Numbered from the stretch's first letter, positions 12,701 to 25,421 are shown. The stretch is 64,000 nt of DNA from Hirsutella rhossiliensis (GCF_020360975.1 NW_025408670.1:3782001-3846000); one strand, 5' to 3'. The notes: generated by a model from the sequence alone, not told the origin. Numbers and translations: made by a program.

Positions 12701-14890
12701 TATATACTAGACCTCCTTAAATAAGAGGTAAGTAAGATAGTATATATATTTAGTACTATTTAACTTTATAATTAAGTATTATATAGGTAAATTAAACCTA
12801 GCGGACGCGCTATCGAGAATGCTTAGATATAAGGGCGAGAAGCCCCTATCTATAAAACTATTACTAGAGCTATAAGCGAAACTAGCTACTATTAATACTA
12901 TATCTATATAAAGAAATAATAAGGCGTTTTTATAAGTAAAGAGATACTTAACCTTAAGTTAATATAAGCGTAGTAAAGTACCTTTATATAAGGAAAATAT
13001 ATAAGCTTATCTATAGTAAAACTATAATAATTTAGGCGTAAGACCTAAACGATTAGCTAATTAAGCTAAAGAGAGAGCTAGTTATAAATAGTTACTCTTA
13101 AGGAAGACCGCTAAAGAAGCGGCCTACTATATAAAGGTTTATATAGTAGAAGTTCTAGAACTATTACTAGAGTTACTAAAACATACTTAGTCGGTTAACG
13201 TAGCGATTAGTAGGCTAAAGGAGACTAAAGACTTCTTAAAAGGGAAGGGTTTCTAGTTAGTACGCTTAGATAAACTACTACTATAAAAGGGTCGTATTAT
13301 AGTACCTCTAAAGGTAGCCTTATAGTAAGAGCTAATATAGCTCTTTTATAATAATCTATTAGTAAGATACTTTAGCTCTTAATATACTAGCGAACTACTA
13401 GCGAGGAACTTCTACTAAGATAGAATAATAAAAGATATAAATAAATACGTTTAGCTATACCTAGTATATTAAGATATAGTATCTAAGAGGCATCGCCCTT
13501 ATAGTACTATATAATCGTTACTATATCCTATATAACTATAGGAAGAATTATTAATAGACTTTACTATAGGTCTACCTAAAGTATAGTATAATAGATAAGA
13601 TATTAATACGATCTTAGTAATCGTAGACTAATATACTAAGTATTGCCTTTTCTTTCCTATTTCTAAGATAATAATAGCCCTAAAGCTAGTAAAATTATTC
13701 TATTACTAAGTTAAATTAGTATATAGACCTCTAAAAGGTATTATCTTAGATAGAGGGTCCTTATTTATAAGTAAGTTTTAGTTAGATCTTTATTTTATCT
13801 TATAAGTAAAACGTAGGCTATCGATAGTATTTTACTTATAAACTAACGGGCAAATAAAATAAATAAAATAAGCTATATAGTACTACTTAAGATACTTTAC
13901 TAACTCGGAATAAACTAACTAAGCGTTACTCCTATATATTACTTAATTTATATATAATAATATAAAGAACGCGATAACTAGGTTATTACTTAATAAAGCG
14001 TTAATAGGTTACTAACTAAACTTCTATATTAATACTAAGGACGATATTATTTAGAGGGGGGTACTTAAAGTAAGAGTAAGAGTTACTAAGCTATAAGAGC
14101 TATAAAAGAGGCTTAAGGAATACTAAGGAAAAGCTATTAAATCGTAAGCAAAATACTATAATTTAAGGCACTAACCGCTTATACTAAAAGTAGGAGACCT
14201 TATAGTATTATCGATAAAGAACTTATACTTTAAGGACGAAAAAAGAAAACTCTTACCTAAGTATATTAGACCATTTCGGGTCCTATAAGCTATTAGAAAG
14301 TAAGTATATTATCTTATACTCCCTAAGAAGTACTTACGCCTTTATAACGTTTTCTATATTAGTCTCTTAAAGCCTTAAAAGAAGCGTAAAAGTATCTATA
14401 AAGATAGCAAAACCTTATTAATACTAGACTTAAAAGACAATAAAGGTAAATAGGAAGTCTAAGAGATTAAAGACTAAAAGAGATCTAAGGGCAATACCTT
14501 TTTCCTTATTAAATAAAAAGGATAGCTAGCTAAGTATAACTAATAGGTCGATGCTAAAGATATAGCGAATAGCTAAGACCTTATTAAAGAATATACTACT
14601 CGCTTAACTAAGAAAAAGAAGTATAAGACTAAGTAAGGTAGGGAAACCTACTAGCGTAGGAAGACGCTACTAAATTAGTAACGAATCCCTACTAAATTAC
14701 TACTAACTTATTAATATATCGGTACGCTTAAACGTCCTATAACTATATATAAAATAGTAAAATAGGAAAATAAGGAAAACTATTTATATTACCTATTAAA
14801 TATTATTAAAGAAAATAAAACTAAACTATAACTTTACTAAGGCTTTAATAATAAAGGAGAAAAGGATAGTTATAGCTAAATAAAAGAAAG
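9766..14890 (+). pseudogene. GypA gag-pol polyprotein, closed by RIP stops
   Basis: An ATG at 9766 opens a frame readable for long distances if TAA and TAG are taken as former Gln or Trp codons. The N-terminus is rich in Lys, Glu and Leu and looks coiled coil. A retroviral zinc knuckle follows near 10757-10800 with C-X2-C-X4-H-X4-C spacing, its Cys and His turned to Tyr by TGT-to-TAT and CAC-to-TAC. A protease-like D-T-x-S-T-V-N is near 10985. Reverse transcriptase spans about 11690-12330; its YLDD box now reads YLNN near 12020. RNase H, integrase and a C-terminal chromodomain (about 14440-14640, with E-V-x-E-I and a following linker) come next. Family knowledge: chromodomains direct such elements to marked heterochromatin. 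Confidence 0.85.
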
Positions 14891-14929
14891 ATAAGACCTA
14901 TTTATTACTTTTAACTACCCCTCTTCTTT

Positions 14930-16474
14930 ACCGGCGTAGCGGGAACTAACTAAGGCGCCCCCTCCGCTATATTAAATACCTCTAGAAATACTAGAACTAC
15001 CCTATCCTCCGCTCCTTCTTTATCCTCCGCGTTAAGACCTATCTTTATTATAGCACTTACCTTAGCCTTAGTAAATAGTAAGGTATATTACTATAAAGTA
15101 TAGCCTATATCGCCGTCGATAAAGTAGAGTTTTAACTAGGATTCCTAGGCCTAGTACTCCGGGCTTATATAGGCGATATCGAATAAGGGCGCGGGGTTAA
15201 GGTAAATAATAAGCTCGCGGCGCTTATTAATTAGTATATAGTAGTTAGTATACTCGACCTAGTATATTATTAGGTAGTCGCTAATAAAAGGGTTAGATAA
15301 AACTTATAATAATAGACTTTTATATACCTATAGTCTTAAAGGACTTACGATAGGCCGTCTTAGCGGCGTTAAAAGCCTTAGCTAAATACTATACTATAAT
15401 AGCGAGACGGCGCTAATTAGCCTCCTTAAAAATAAGCACGCTTACGTTTAAGCTATTATTCTTAGTATCCTTATTACCGGTCTTTAGCTTATTAAGCTTA
15501 TATAGGTACTTAACGATAGCGACTATATCGGCCTAGTTACTAGATATAAGAATAGCGGCCTTAAGAAGGATTAGCTTATTAATTATAATATTTAAAGTTA
15601 AGGGGAAACTTACCTAGTTATAGGTCGCGGTATATCTATAGTACTACTTATAGCGCGTTAAGGAAACCCCTAAGAAAATATAGCTAATCGAGAGCACCTT
15701 AATAGGCTTAGGCTTAGTCGTACTATACTCCTTAATAACTATCCTAAAATAATATATATACTAGAGCTTACGAGGGATAGCCCTATAGGCCCTAACCGGG
15801 CGGGCTTTAGCCTTAGATTAGGTATGCTTCTTTATAGGAGCGCGACCGCCTTATACCGCCGCCTAGGTGCCCTTATCTCTAGCGCCGCCGTTCTTAGGTT
15901 TATTAGTAAGAGGAGTTAGATCGCGGCTATCTTTATTATTACTATTATTATTATCTTAGCCCTCGTTTAGCTAGGTATTAAGATAGTCTTAGCCCTCGTT
16001 TAGCTAGGCCTCGTCGTTAATATCGGCCTACTTATTCTAAGGAGCGGCCTAGGCGATAATCTCCTATTAGCTAGAGCCGCCCTATCGAGATAGAGTAGCT
16101 AGGTTATCGGTACTTACCTAAGAGCGCCTAGGCACGATCTCCTCGCTAGTATTAGTATCGCTAACGGGGGTAATAGACTTTTAGGTTTCCTAGCCTATAG
16201 AGGTAGGCTTATCGATAGCTAGAGCTAGGGTATTTAGTAGGGTAATAAGGGTATAACCCTCGCTAACGTTAGGTCTTAGACTAAAAGTCTCTTAAGACTA
16301 GGATTCCCCTATATCTTTCTTAGCTTTCTTCGCTAAGGGGGAACTAGCGTCGCTATAAGACTTTTAGGCCGATCGCTTACGCTTTAAGGGCGAACCCGCC
16401 GCTACCTACTCTTATATATAGTATAGGAAATTAGCGTTATAGTTCTTTATCTTCTTTAGTATAGAAGGTATTAT
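14930..16474 (-). pseudogene. Antisense accessory frame of GypA, function unknown
   Basis: Between the chromodomain and the 3' LTR the plus strand holds no recognisable domain, but the minus strand stays in one frame for about 500 codons if Gln/Trp stops are read through. It starts at a degraded ATG (ATA, 16474-16472). Within the first 60 residues there are basic clusters, P-L-K-R-K-R and A-K-K-A-K-K, that could be nuclear localisation signals. A Ser/Thr-rich stretch follows, then two copies of a Gln-Leu-Asn-Glu-Gly-Gln-Asp motif near 15960-16020, an Asn-rich run, a basic stretch, and a more hydrophobic C-terminal half. I recognise no domain. It reads away from the 3' LTR, as does the antisense frame in GypC. 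Confidence 0.6.
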
Positions 16475-16851
16475 TATTAATAAATCGTCGATAAAAAGTA
16501 ATATAAAAAGGTATAAGGGATTAATAAAAAAAAGTATAAAACTCTATAGTAATTATAGGCGGAAGAGTTAAAGAAAAAAGAAAATAAAAGAAGTAAGAGA
16601 TATATACGCACGCTTTTTATATTATAGTTACGCGGCTAATATATTAGTAATACTATAATAGTTACTTAGCGGCTACCGCTAGTATAATAACTATTAACGT
16701 TATAGAGTATAGACTAATATATACTTATATAGGCGTATACGAGCGATATATAACCGAAACTACCTCTTTTCTTAACCGAATATATATAGTATAGCGAAAG
16801 TAATATATATTAAAGATATAGCCGAGATATCTATATAGGAGGGGAGATAAT

Positions 16852-17108
16852 TATAAGAACGCTACTAAGAGGTATAGGCTAATAAAGTACTTAGGTATAT
16901 AGTACTAATATATTAGTAGGGTATTAGTAGGGAATTATGCCTACCCCGCTTATATATTATAGACCTCTCGCTACTCTAACTAAAGAGGAAAAATCCCTCT
17001 TCCTATAAGCTTTAGTCTTACGATAAGGAGAATATAATATATATAGCGTAGTACCTCTAGCTATCTCTACTACCTAACTAACCGTACCGTGATATATATT
17101 CCCTTATA
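16852..17108 (+). repeat. GypA 3' LTR
   Basis: This 257-bp LTR is directly followed by the target duplication tttat at 17109-17113. Confidence 0.93.
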
Positions 17109-17149
17109 TTTATATATAGCCTTTAAGCTAGATCGAACTAGTAGAGCTT

Positions 17150-17646
17150 ACTTAAGTAAAGGAACTATTATACTAGCGGCGCTACTATCTTTTTCCTTTT
17201 AAGGCCTACTTTAATATTACCTATATCCTAAGCCTATATTAAAAGGGACTCCTTTACCTTTACTATTAATAAATAGTTAATTATTATATAATAAATAGTA
17301 TCCCTTTTTTATTTATAGGTATATATTAGTAAGACTATACTAAGGACCCTTTAATTAAAAAAGAAGTTATTAAGCTCGATCTTTCCTATATATATCTAAG
17401 TAATTATTATATTAATATACTTAAGGAGGCCTTTATAATAGTCTAGCGTTATTACCTTATTAAACTATAGTAGGAAGTTAATAAGGTAAAGGGTAATTTA
17501 GTATTATTAAATTATATCCTTCTTAGCGTTTTATTAAGCGGCCTATTCCTTATTTAGCCTTTTAAAGGACTTAGCTTTATTTAAGAAGTCGTTTAATCTT
17601 ATCTAGCTTTAAACCCCCCTTATCTTTTTTATAAAGGGGGGCCTAC
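17150..17646 (-). mobile_element. LINE-X copy 2, 3' segment
   Basis: It matches the left end of LINE-X1 (4262-4760) from the shared acttaagtaaagg onwards and is cut at 17646 by GypB. The element resumes at 25617. Colinearity with the uninterrupted copy shows that nothing was lost apart from the duplicated cctac. Confidence 0.85.
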
Positions 17647-17832
17647 TATAAGAGTCTTTAACTATTATAAGTTATAAGCTTAAGCTATAGCTTAAGCTAT
17701 ATAGTTATATATAAAGGGCCGGATCCTATATATATATATATAGGCTAGCCGCGTATAGGAGAGCTCTATATAGCTTATTAATATTATCTTATAAACGGCA
17801 CCTATGCGTATACCTTTACTTACTTTATAATA
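17647..17832 (+). repeat. GypB 5' LTR
   Basis: This 186-bp LTR is paired with 25422-25611. It contains a (TA)n run of different length in the two copies, which explains most of the 4-bp size difference. Confidence 0.9.
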
Positions 17833-19303
17833 GTATAAGCTATTAACTAATAGATTTAATAGATATCTCTTTAAAGAGGGCGCCTCCCTTTTAAGGAATT
17901 ACTCCGCCCTTCCTTAGATAGATAGGAAGTATTATAGCTATCCTAGAAGCGATTAAAAGCGCGATAGCTAGTAAGAAGGATAAGGTTCTCGCTATACTAA
18001 GGGAGCCGTCTATAAGACTAGCTTTAACCCCTATAACCTCCGTAACGCTAGTTATAGCGGTAATACTACTAACGTAGAAGCCGCTTTCTTAGCTAACTTA
18101 AGAGAGTAAGCTAGAGTCCTTTTACTTCTTCCTTAGCCGGCTATAGATAAAGTTTATAACTAATAAGAAATAAGGCTTAAATAGCTATCGCGATATAGCG
18201 TAGTATTCGCTCTTTTATACGCTACCGGAGCCCTAAATATAGCGGATCTCTAGATTCTAAGATAAGGGCGGCCCTAGGGGTAGGCGCGACCTATAAGACT
18301 TCTTCTAATACCTTATATATATGTTCGGCAACGTATAAGAGCGGGAGAAGGCGTAAGATAGGCTATAGACCCTTAATTAAAGAGATAGATAAACCTTTAG
18401 CGAATTCCTTCCCGATTTTAAAGAGACGCTCTTATAGGTAGCGGGTACTATAGTATAAGAAGATAGCGCGAAGCTTATATAGCTATAGAATTTAATTACG
18501 CCGGCCCTATAAGAGCTACTTATCCCTATAATTATACCTATTAACTATAGTAAGTATATAAGCCGGTTAATAAAGGTAGCTTAGGGCTATAAGTAGACGC
18601 CGCGTTTTTAAAAGCTCTATAAGCGCACGCTATATAGCGGTAATAGGATTACCGCCCCTTTATAAGATAAATAACTAGCTATTAATATAGATAGGGATAC
18701 CTTAATATTAGCTACCTATATAGATCGGGCTAGATATAGTAAGAAGACGCTATCGACTACTCCTTATACCGCCTTATACTTTAAGTAGCGGGTAAAGTAG
18801 GTAATAAGTAAGGAAATTAAAAAGAGGAAAGCTAATAGCCGCTACTTACGTTATAGAGTATCTATATACTTTATATTAAAATACCCCTTCTTTTTAGCTA
18901 AGCGGCCTATAGCGGTTTAAGTAGCGAAGATAGAACTGCTCCTCGCCTTAGATAATAGGGAGGACTCCGCCCCCCTAGGCCTAGATAAAAAGAGTAGCTC
19001 TAGAGTAAAGACGGGCTCTAGAGCTTTATTTACTAATATTAGTAAAGGAGAAAGAGGAATTATCCGCCTATATAAAAAAGGAGCCTACTTTAATATAGGT
19101 TATAATTAATAACTCCTTACCTATTACCGCCCTTATAAATAAGGGCTACTAGTACTATACTATAATTAATAAGGCGCTTACGCGAGATATAAGTATTAGT
19201 AGAAAAGATCGCCTTAAGGCGAGTAAAGAGCGCCTTAAGCGCAATAAAGGGTATATTAATTAAGGGTATTATATAGCTAGCTATAGAGGTTAATAGTTAC
19301 TAT

Positions 19304-19780
19304 TCTCGCGAAGAGAGATATAAGAAGTATATAAAAATATATAAAGGTAAAATTAGAAGTAAGGGGTTAGATAGGTAGGGCAGAGGGATTTAATTCTTAT
19401 AGGAGTAGTAATAAAGGTAAGGGAGTAATTATTATATTGCCTTAATTATCCTTCTTTCCTCTATCTAACGCCCCTCTTTATACCTATCTAGCATCTTAAT
19501 TAATAAAGAAGATCCTACTTAAAGAAGCTACTAATATCCTTTTAACTACCGAGCCTTTTACTAGTTTTTCCCCTCCTTTCTAGCCGTTGCCGGTATATCC
19601 GTCTTATCTCTCGCTACCTTTATAGGAAGCTATCGCTACTTCTACTTCCCCTTATACCCCTACTCTCTTCTCTATACCTCTTTTTAGCTCCTTCTTTAAA
19701 ACCTATTTTTTTAGCTTCCTAGGTCCCTTATACTAAGAGATATCTCTAAGAACTACGAAATTAAGCTACGCTTCGCGATA
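19304..19780 (-). repeat. Solo LTR of the Copia element
   Basis: These 477 bp are the reverse complement of the Copia LTRs at 29983-30455 and 39491-39967, flanked by the duplication actat (19299-19303, 19781-19785). The internal part was lost by LTR-LTR recombination. It lies between the gag region and the reverse transcriptase of GypB and shows that this Copia family has moved more than once here. Confidence 0.92.
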
Positions 19781-20199
19781 ACTATAAGCTTATTATAGCT
19801 TATATAATCCCTTAACTAAAGTTTCCCTTAATCCTTAGGAAACCTTAGTTATTATATATAAAGTTATACTTAGTTCTATATTAAAGGAAGCTATAGTTTA
19901 AGCCTATATAACGGCAGGTCTACTATAATAATAGTTCTATAAGTATAAGACTAAGCGTATAAGCTTTATACTTAGTATAAGAAGTCCTTACCTCTATCTT
20001 TATAGGAACTATATAATAGGTAGAGCGGGGGTAAGGCTAGGCAGCGGCTAATATAGTAGTCTACGTAGTTAGCTTAGCGGATATCGATAAGGCCCTTTAA
20101 ATAAAGAAGCTAAAGTCGCCCTTTAAGCTATAGTAAGTAATACTAAAGTGCTTTTATAACCTCCTACTACTATTTAAGTCTTAGGAAGTAGATAAGCTT

Positions 20200-23091
20200 A
20201 ACTTATATAAGCTAGGGGTAGACTATAGGATCGTACTCTATACTAATAAGAAGGGGTAAGAACTACTTATACTATTTAGACCGCTATATAGTATATTATA
20301 TATAGAGCTATTAATACTAAAGAAAACGCTAAGGGACCTTTTAAATAAGGGTTTTATTTAAGTAAGTAGCTCTAAAGTAAGAGCGCCGGTCTTATTTATA
20401 TATAAACTAAGGGGCGGGATATAGTTTTATTATAATTATAGGGCTCTAAATATAATTATAAGGCTAGACCGCTACCCCTTACCCTTAATCTTAGATACGC
20501 TCTATAACCTTTTAAAGGTAAAGTAGTTTATAAAGCTAAATATAAAATAAGCGTTCTATAAGGTATAGATCTTAAAGGGTAATAAGTAAAAGATAGCGAT
20601 CTATATACGCTATAGCTTATTTAAGTAGCTTATAACGCCCTTTAGCCTTTTAAGAGCGCCCGCTACCTTCTAGCATTATATTAATAATATACTTTAAGAC
20701 TTCCTTTATAAGTTTACTTTTCTATATATAGATAATATCCTTATCTATATAAGCGGCTCTTATAAAGATAATATATAGAAAGTATAGAGGGTCCTAAAGC
20801 GCCTCTAACTTTATAAGCTCTACCTTAACCTAGATAAGTACGAATTTAAGGTTAAGGGGGTTAAGTACCTAGGCTTTATTATCTATATAAGTATAGGTAT
20901 ATAGGTAGATCCTATAAAGATCTAGGTAATCTAGGACTAAGCGGCCTTAACTATATAGATAGGCGTATAGAGTTTCCTTAGGTTCGCGAACTATTATAGG
21001 ATATTTATTAAGGGCTTCTTTTATATTATAATACCCTTAAACGAGATTACTAGGAAATAGACCGCCTTTTATTAAGGGCTTATATAAAAAGGAGCGTTCT
21101 ATATACTTAAGGACTTATTCTTATAAGCCCTAGTACTACTTTAATAGGACTTCGACTAGTCTATATTAGTTAAAGTAGACTATAGCGGCTAGATACTTAG
21201 AGGAATACTCTCTTAGGAGGTAGATAGGCAGAAGTAACTAATAGCGTTTTACTCTTATAAGCTAACCTTAGTAGAGCGGAATTACGCTATTTACGATAAG
21301 GAGATACTAGCGATTATTAGCTACCTTAAGTAATAGTAAGCGGAGCTCTAAAGCTATAAGAGCTTTAAGGTTCTTATAGACTATAAGAACCTTAAGTACT
21401 TTATAACCCGCTAGTACCTCTTAGAGCGGTAAGCCCGCTAAGTAAAGTATCTCTTAAGCTTTAACTTCTCGATTAAATACTAGCTAAGATAGGACTCTAT
21501 AGTCCTAGATACGCTTTCTTAGAGGGATTAAATCCGGCCGATAAGAGTAGATATCGAGGCCTAGGATCTATAGCTTATCCTATAAGAAGCGCTATAGACT
21601 TATATAGGAGCTTCCTTAGTAAAGGAAAGCGCGGCGCTAATAGATAAGCCTTCCCCTATACTTTTACCTCGGCCTAGTAAGGAGGGATAGACTAGCCTAA
21701 GGACGTATATAGTATAGGTATTTTAAGATAAGGTCTTTTAACGCTTATAGGATAGGATATCGTCTTTAGACTATACTTATAAGAGTATATACCGCGCTAT
21801 TAAGTCTAGTACTTAATGCCTTAATTTAAAGCTAAAGCTAAAAGTATAAGTAGCTAACTATTATATCGACCTATAAGGGTATCTATATTAGCGGGGGAGA
21901 CTATAGGTACCGGGCGCGCTATATACTATAGAAGCTAGGGAGAAGGATAGACCGCTAAAGCTAGATAAATAGAACGAGCTCTAAGGGAAGCTAGTCTAGC
22001 TTATTTATAACTTTAGTATTATAAGCTACTTAGGTCGGTAAGGTATAGTAGTAGGCCTTATAAGGGATTTCTACTAGCCCCTCTTATAGTACTACGTTTA
22101 CTACTTCTTTTATAACTATAATATTTACGGCTATACTAAGATTTAAAAGGCATAGCTTAAGGGGCTATTTAAGTAGTTTCTAGTACCTCACTAGTTCTAT
22201 ATATATATATAAATAGACTTTATAACGGACCTCCTACTTATAGAGGGCGGTAACCGCTATATATAGGTAATTAAGGACCGACTTAGTAAGTCTATAATAT
22301 TAAAGCTAATACCGTCTATAGATATAGAGTCCTATATAGAGCGCTTCCTATAATACTAGGCTTACTTATATAGCTAGCTAGCCTTTATTATAAGCGATAA
22401 GGGATCGAATTAAACTAGCTGCTTTTAATAGTACCTATACTAGCTACTTTAGATTATATAGCTACTTAGTACGTATAGTATATTACCTATAGACTAATAA
22501 AGGGCCTAAGAGGGTTAACTAAGAGGCGTAGGCTTACCTATAGGCTATTATAGCCTATAACTAAGTAAACTAAGACCGGTAGCTCCCTATAGCCTAACTT
22601 ATATTAAATAATAAACTATATACCTCTATTAAGATAGGCCCTTTCTTTATAATATATAGCTTCGAACTACCCTTATTAGTTCCCTTTACTATAAATATAG
22701 TAGTAGAGTAGTATAGTAATTTATTATTAAAGGGCCGTGCCTTTATATTTATATAAAAGCTATAGGAAACTATAGATTATTACTAATCCGCGATAGCTAC
22801 TACGGTATAAGATTAAGAGTAGTATACTAATAAGACTAAGGCCCTAATAGATAGGTTTATAGTAAGAGATAAGGTATAGCTAGACCTTTATAACTATAGT
22901 CAGCTTTGGCTAAAAAAGAAAGCAACTAGCTATATATAAAGTTTATAGTATAAAGGGTTATTAGCCTATAGGTTATAGAGCTTAATAGTCTCTTAATAAG
23001 GGTCTATAATAAGATTAATATAAACCTCTTTTATAGAGCCTCCTTTAACCTACTACCTAAATAAGAAGTAATAGACGCTTAACCGCTTATA
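20200..23091 (+). pseudogene. GypB pol: reverse transcriptase, RNase H, integrase
   Basis: Reading through RIP stops on the plus strand gives a Gypsy reverse transcriptase at about 20280-20900 with motif R-A-L-N, a P-L-P block, an A-P-A-T-F-Q block near 20660, and the catalytic YVDD box now reading YIDN near 20740. RNase H follows at about 21150-21420, with a D-Y-S-G start and the N-Y-A-I-Y-D-K-E-I-L-A-I block typical of Gypsy. Integrase should fill 21500-22950, though I did not resolve its HHCC and DDE residues. Gag would lie upstream (about 17930-19300) but is too eroded to delimit. The frame leaves the integrase and is cut by the solo LTR. Confidence 0.8.
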
Positions 23092-23628
23092 TGTTACGAC
23101 CCGACCAACGGATGTTACGACCCGACCAACGGATGGCCATGACACGGGCCAGGGATGACTAACCGCTGAAGGATCACGTGACCATGCGAAAGGTGATCGG
23201 TGGATCGCCTTACGATCAAGCGAGCGGTGCTCGACGGATCGTTCATCGATCAAGGTGATCACCTCTGTGATCACCTCCAGCACCTCGCGATCAGAGACGG
23301 GCAGTTGGGTATATATAGCTGCCCCATTTCACTCCTTTAGACTAGATAGCTCTTTGCTTTCAACACAATCATTACGATCTTATCACGATCTCATCTCTGA
23401 TTCCGATCACTTGATTACCTGGTTACAGTCTACGGTCTACGACCTCCGACTCATCACCAACGTGACATACTTATCATTGCTCAGACCACGCCCTGTTGTA
23501 TCTGCCAACATAAACCCCACGACAGGTTTATCCCTTGGGAATATCACCGGTCGTCACACGCCCTGTTGTATCTGCCAACATAAACCCCACGACAGGTTTA
23601 TCCCTTGGGAATATCACCGGTCGTCACA
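23092..23628. repeat. Unmutated solo LTR with duplicated ends
   Basis: This 537-bp island has normal base composition and plentiful CpA and TpG. It starts TGTTACGACC and ends GGTCGTCACA, imperfect inverted LTR tips, and is flanked by the duplication ttata (23087-23091, 23629-23633). It has no internal region. A possible TATA box, gtatatatagc, lies near 23309. Both ends carry tandem duplications: 21 bp at the left (23092-23112, 23113-23133) and 70 bp at the right (23487-23556, 23557-23626). Open frames inside it are incidental. It must have landed after GypB was mutated. Confidence 0.9.
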
Positions 23629-23870
23629 TTATAATTAAAGTAAAGGGAGAGGATAAGTTTAAGGTTAAAGAGATATAGGCCGCGCGCTAGAAAAAGGTTA
23701 GTAAAGGGAAACGCTAAGAGGTCCTCGTTAAATAGCGCGGGTATTTTAACCTTACGTAAGAACCTATATATAAGTTTATAAGAACTATAGCCCTTAATAA
23801 GTTTAAAGCCTTATTTAGAATAGTAAATAAGAATAATAAACTAGCGGACTACTAATAGTAGCTTAGGCTA
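23629..23870 (+). pseudogene. GypB C-terminal chromodomain, cut off by the solo LTR
   Basis: Directly after the solo LTR the pol frame resumes with a Lys-rich linker and the block E-V-L-V-K-x-R-G-Y-F-N-L-T-x-E-P (x = former Trp/Gln, now a stop) near 23720-23770, followed by T-I-A-L-N-K-F. This is the core of a chromodomain. In chromoviruses it binds modified histone H3 and steers integration into heterochromatin. Confidence 0.75.
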
Positions 23871-24039
23871 AGACTATAAAGTAAGTAAAGTAAAGTAAGT
23901 AGTTATAATAACGCGAGTATAATAATATAAATAGAGATAAAAATAGCGTTTATTTTAAAGTAAAGCCCTTAAACTACCTAGACCTACTCCTTATCCTTAT
24001 CGTCGTCCTTATCCTTATCCTTATTATCCTCCTCTACCT

Positions 24040-24990
24040 TATTAGCGGCGGCGGCGCTCTCTAAGGCTGCCGGCCTTCAGGCCCGAGCTAGTTAGCGGTA
24101 GCGGCTTTAAGCTCTGGTGAGGGCCTAGCTAGTAGTAATAGCGGGGGCAGCGGCGGGCACGGCTAAGGGGACCGCCGATAGGGCGACGGAGGTAGTATCC
24201 CTAGTACTAAGAGAGTTAATAGCGGAAGTAGAAGAGCTAAAAGAGAGGAACTTACTTAAGGACGAGGCCCTAGCGCTTAAGGGCGCGGAGATTATAGTAG
24301 GCGGCGGCGGCGGCGGTAAGGCGCTTCTTAGTAGCCCCCCGTGCCTACTTATACGCGCTAGCCTTCTAAGCTAACGCTATAGTAAGTAGGATAGGAGGCG
24401 CCGCCTTATAGGCGCGGCCGGTATATATATATTAATAATAACTACCGCTATAGTAGCGCTTAACTTAATCGGTATAGGGGAGCTCTTATAACGCGTACTA
24501 TATATAAGGGGCCGCGCGGGCGGCTCTAGTCTATACTTAGCGTTTATACTTTAAGAAGTTAGCGGGAAATAGCTACTATACTTACTAGGTAGCGGACTTA
24601 TAAGGGTAGTAGAGGTAAAGGCGGGGGTAGAGGGGCTAGGTATTACGGCTAGCGGTAGGGACGGTGTTATTACTTAGAAGGGCAACGTAAGAGCGGCTAG
24701 TATAGTAAAGGTAAAGGCGGCGGCGGTAGGCGCGGTCGCGGGGGCGCGGGTAGGAGCAGCGGTAGTAGTAGAGCTATTATTAGCCGTGCTTAGTATAGCG
24801 TTAATAAACGACTCTATATACTCTAAGAAGGAGGAAGTAAGGGAGGGGGAGGTAAATATATTTATCGCGGAAGTTAGTATTACGGATTATAGCCTCTTAC
24901 TTTATAAGGCGGAGAACTTATTAGTTAAAGTTATTATTATTAAAGCTATTATTACTACTATAGCTATTACTATAAGTATATATTAATAAA
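24040..24990. other. GC-rich low-complexity island inside GypB
   Basis: Between the chromodomain and the 3' LTR the composition changes to GGC/GGT/GCG-rich runs (for example 24300-24320 and 24700-24770), though CpA stays rare. On the plus strand one frame reads as a Glu/Leu/Lys-rich helix near 24180-24290, and another as a Gly/Arg-rich stretch near 24590-24780. Several frames are open because of the GC bias, so I cannot pick a real one. It may be a third frame of the element, comparable in position to the antisense frames of GypA and GypC. Confidence 0.4.
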
Positions 24991-25421
24991 GCGGCCTATA
25001 TAGCTAGGAATAAATTAATACCTTAGGTAAAGTAAAACTTACCTATTACTATTACTACTATAGTTAAAGAAGGAGGAGAAGGAAAGGAAGGAGGAAGGGG
25101 GGGGTACTACCTTATATAGCCTTAGGTAAAGGAGGCTGCCTAAGGCTAAGGGGATAGGCAACTTAAAGCTTATATAGGTCTAGGTCGGCTACTAGTTACC
25201 TAGGGGCGTATATAATAGGTTACGCCCTTATTTAAACGGTAAGCCGGCTAATAAGTATAGAGCTTAGTTCCGGCTACTTAGGCTAATAAGCGTAGGGATA
25301 ATAGGGCTAGTAAGGCTAGTATAATTAATAGGAAAAGGTAAGGTAGAGCTAGCGGTATAATCTTAATAGTATAGAAGCTATTAATTAAGTAACGCCGCGC
25401 TACGCTTAAGAAAGGGTATTA

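Larger units (their letters stand above)
9305..17108 (+). mobile_element. Chromodomain Gypsy retrotransposon GypA, complete
   Basis: Two 257-bp LTRs (9305-9561, 16852-17108) start tataagaac and end cccttata, the RIP forms of TG...CA, and are flanked by the 5-bp duplication tttat (9300-9304, 17109-17113). The polypurine tract ataggaggggagataa lies just before the 3' LTR. Gag-pol runs on the plus strand from 9766 to about 14890. An extra frame follows on the opposite strand at 16474-14930. The insertion landed between the 5' end of LINE-X1 and the 3' end of LINE-X2. Confidence 0.93.

Noticed and set aside
23255..23638. 127-codon open frame
   Set aside because: It lies inside the solo LTR and owes its length to the 70-bp tandem duplication; both the repeat and the LTR tip are read as protein.
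24786..24986. 66-codon open frame at the end of the GC-rich island in GypB
   Set aside because: It is rich in Ile/Ala from simple codon runs and several other frames are equally open; no evidence makes it a gene of its own.
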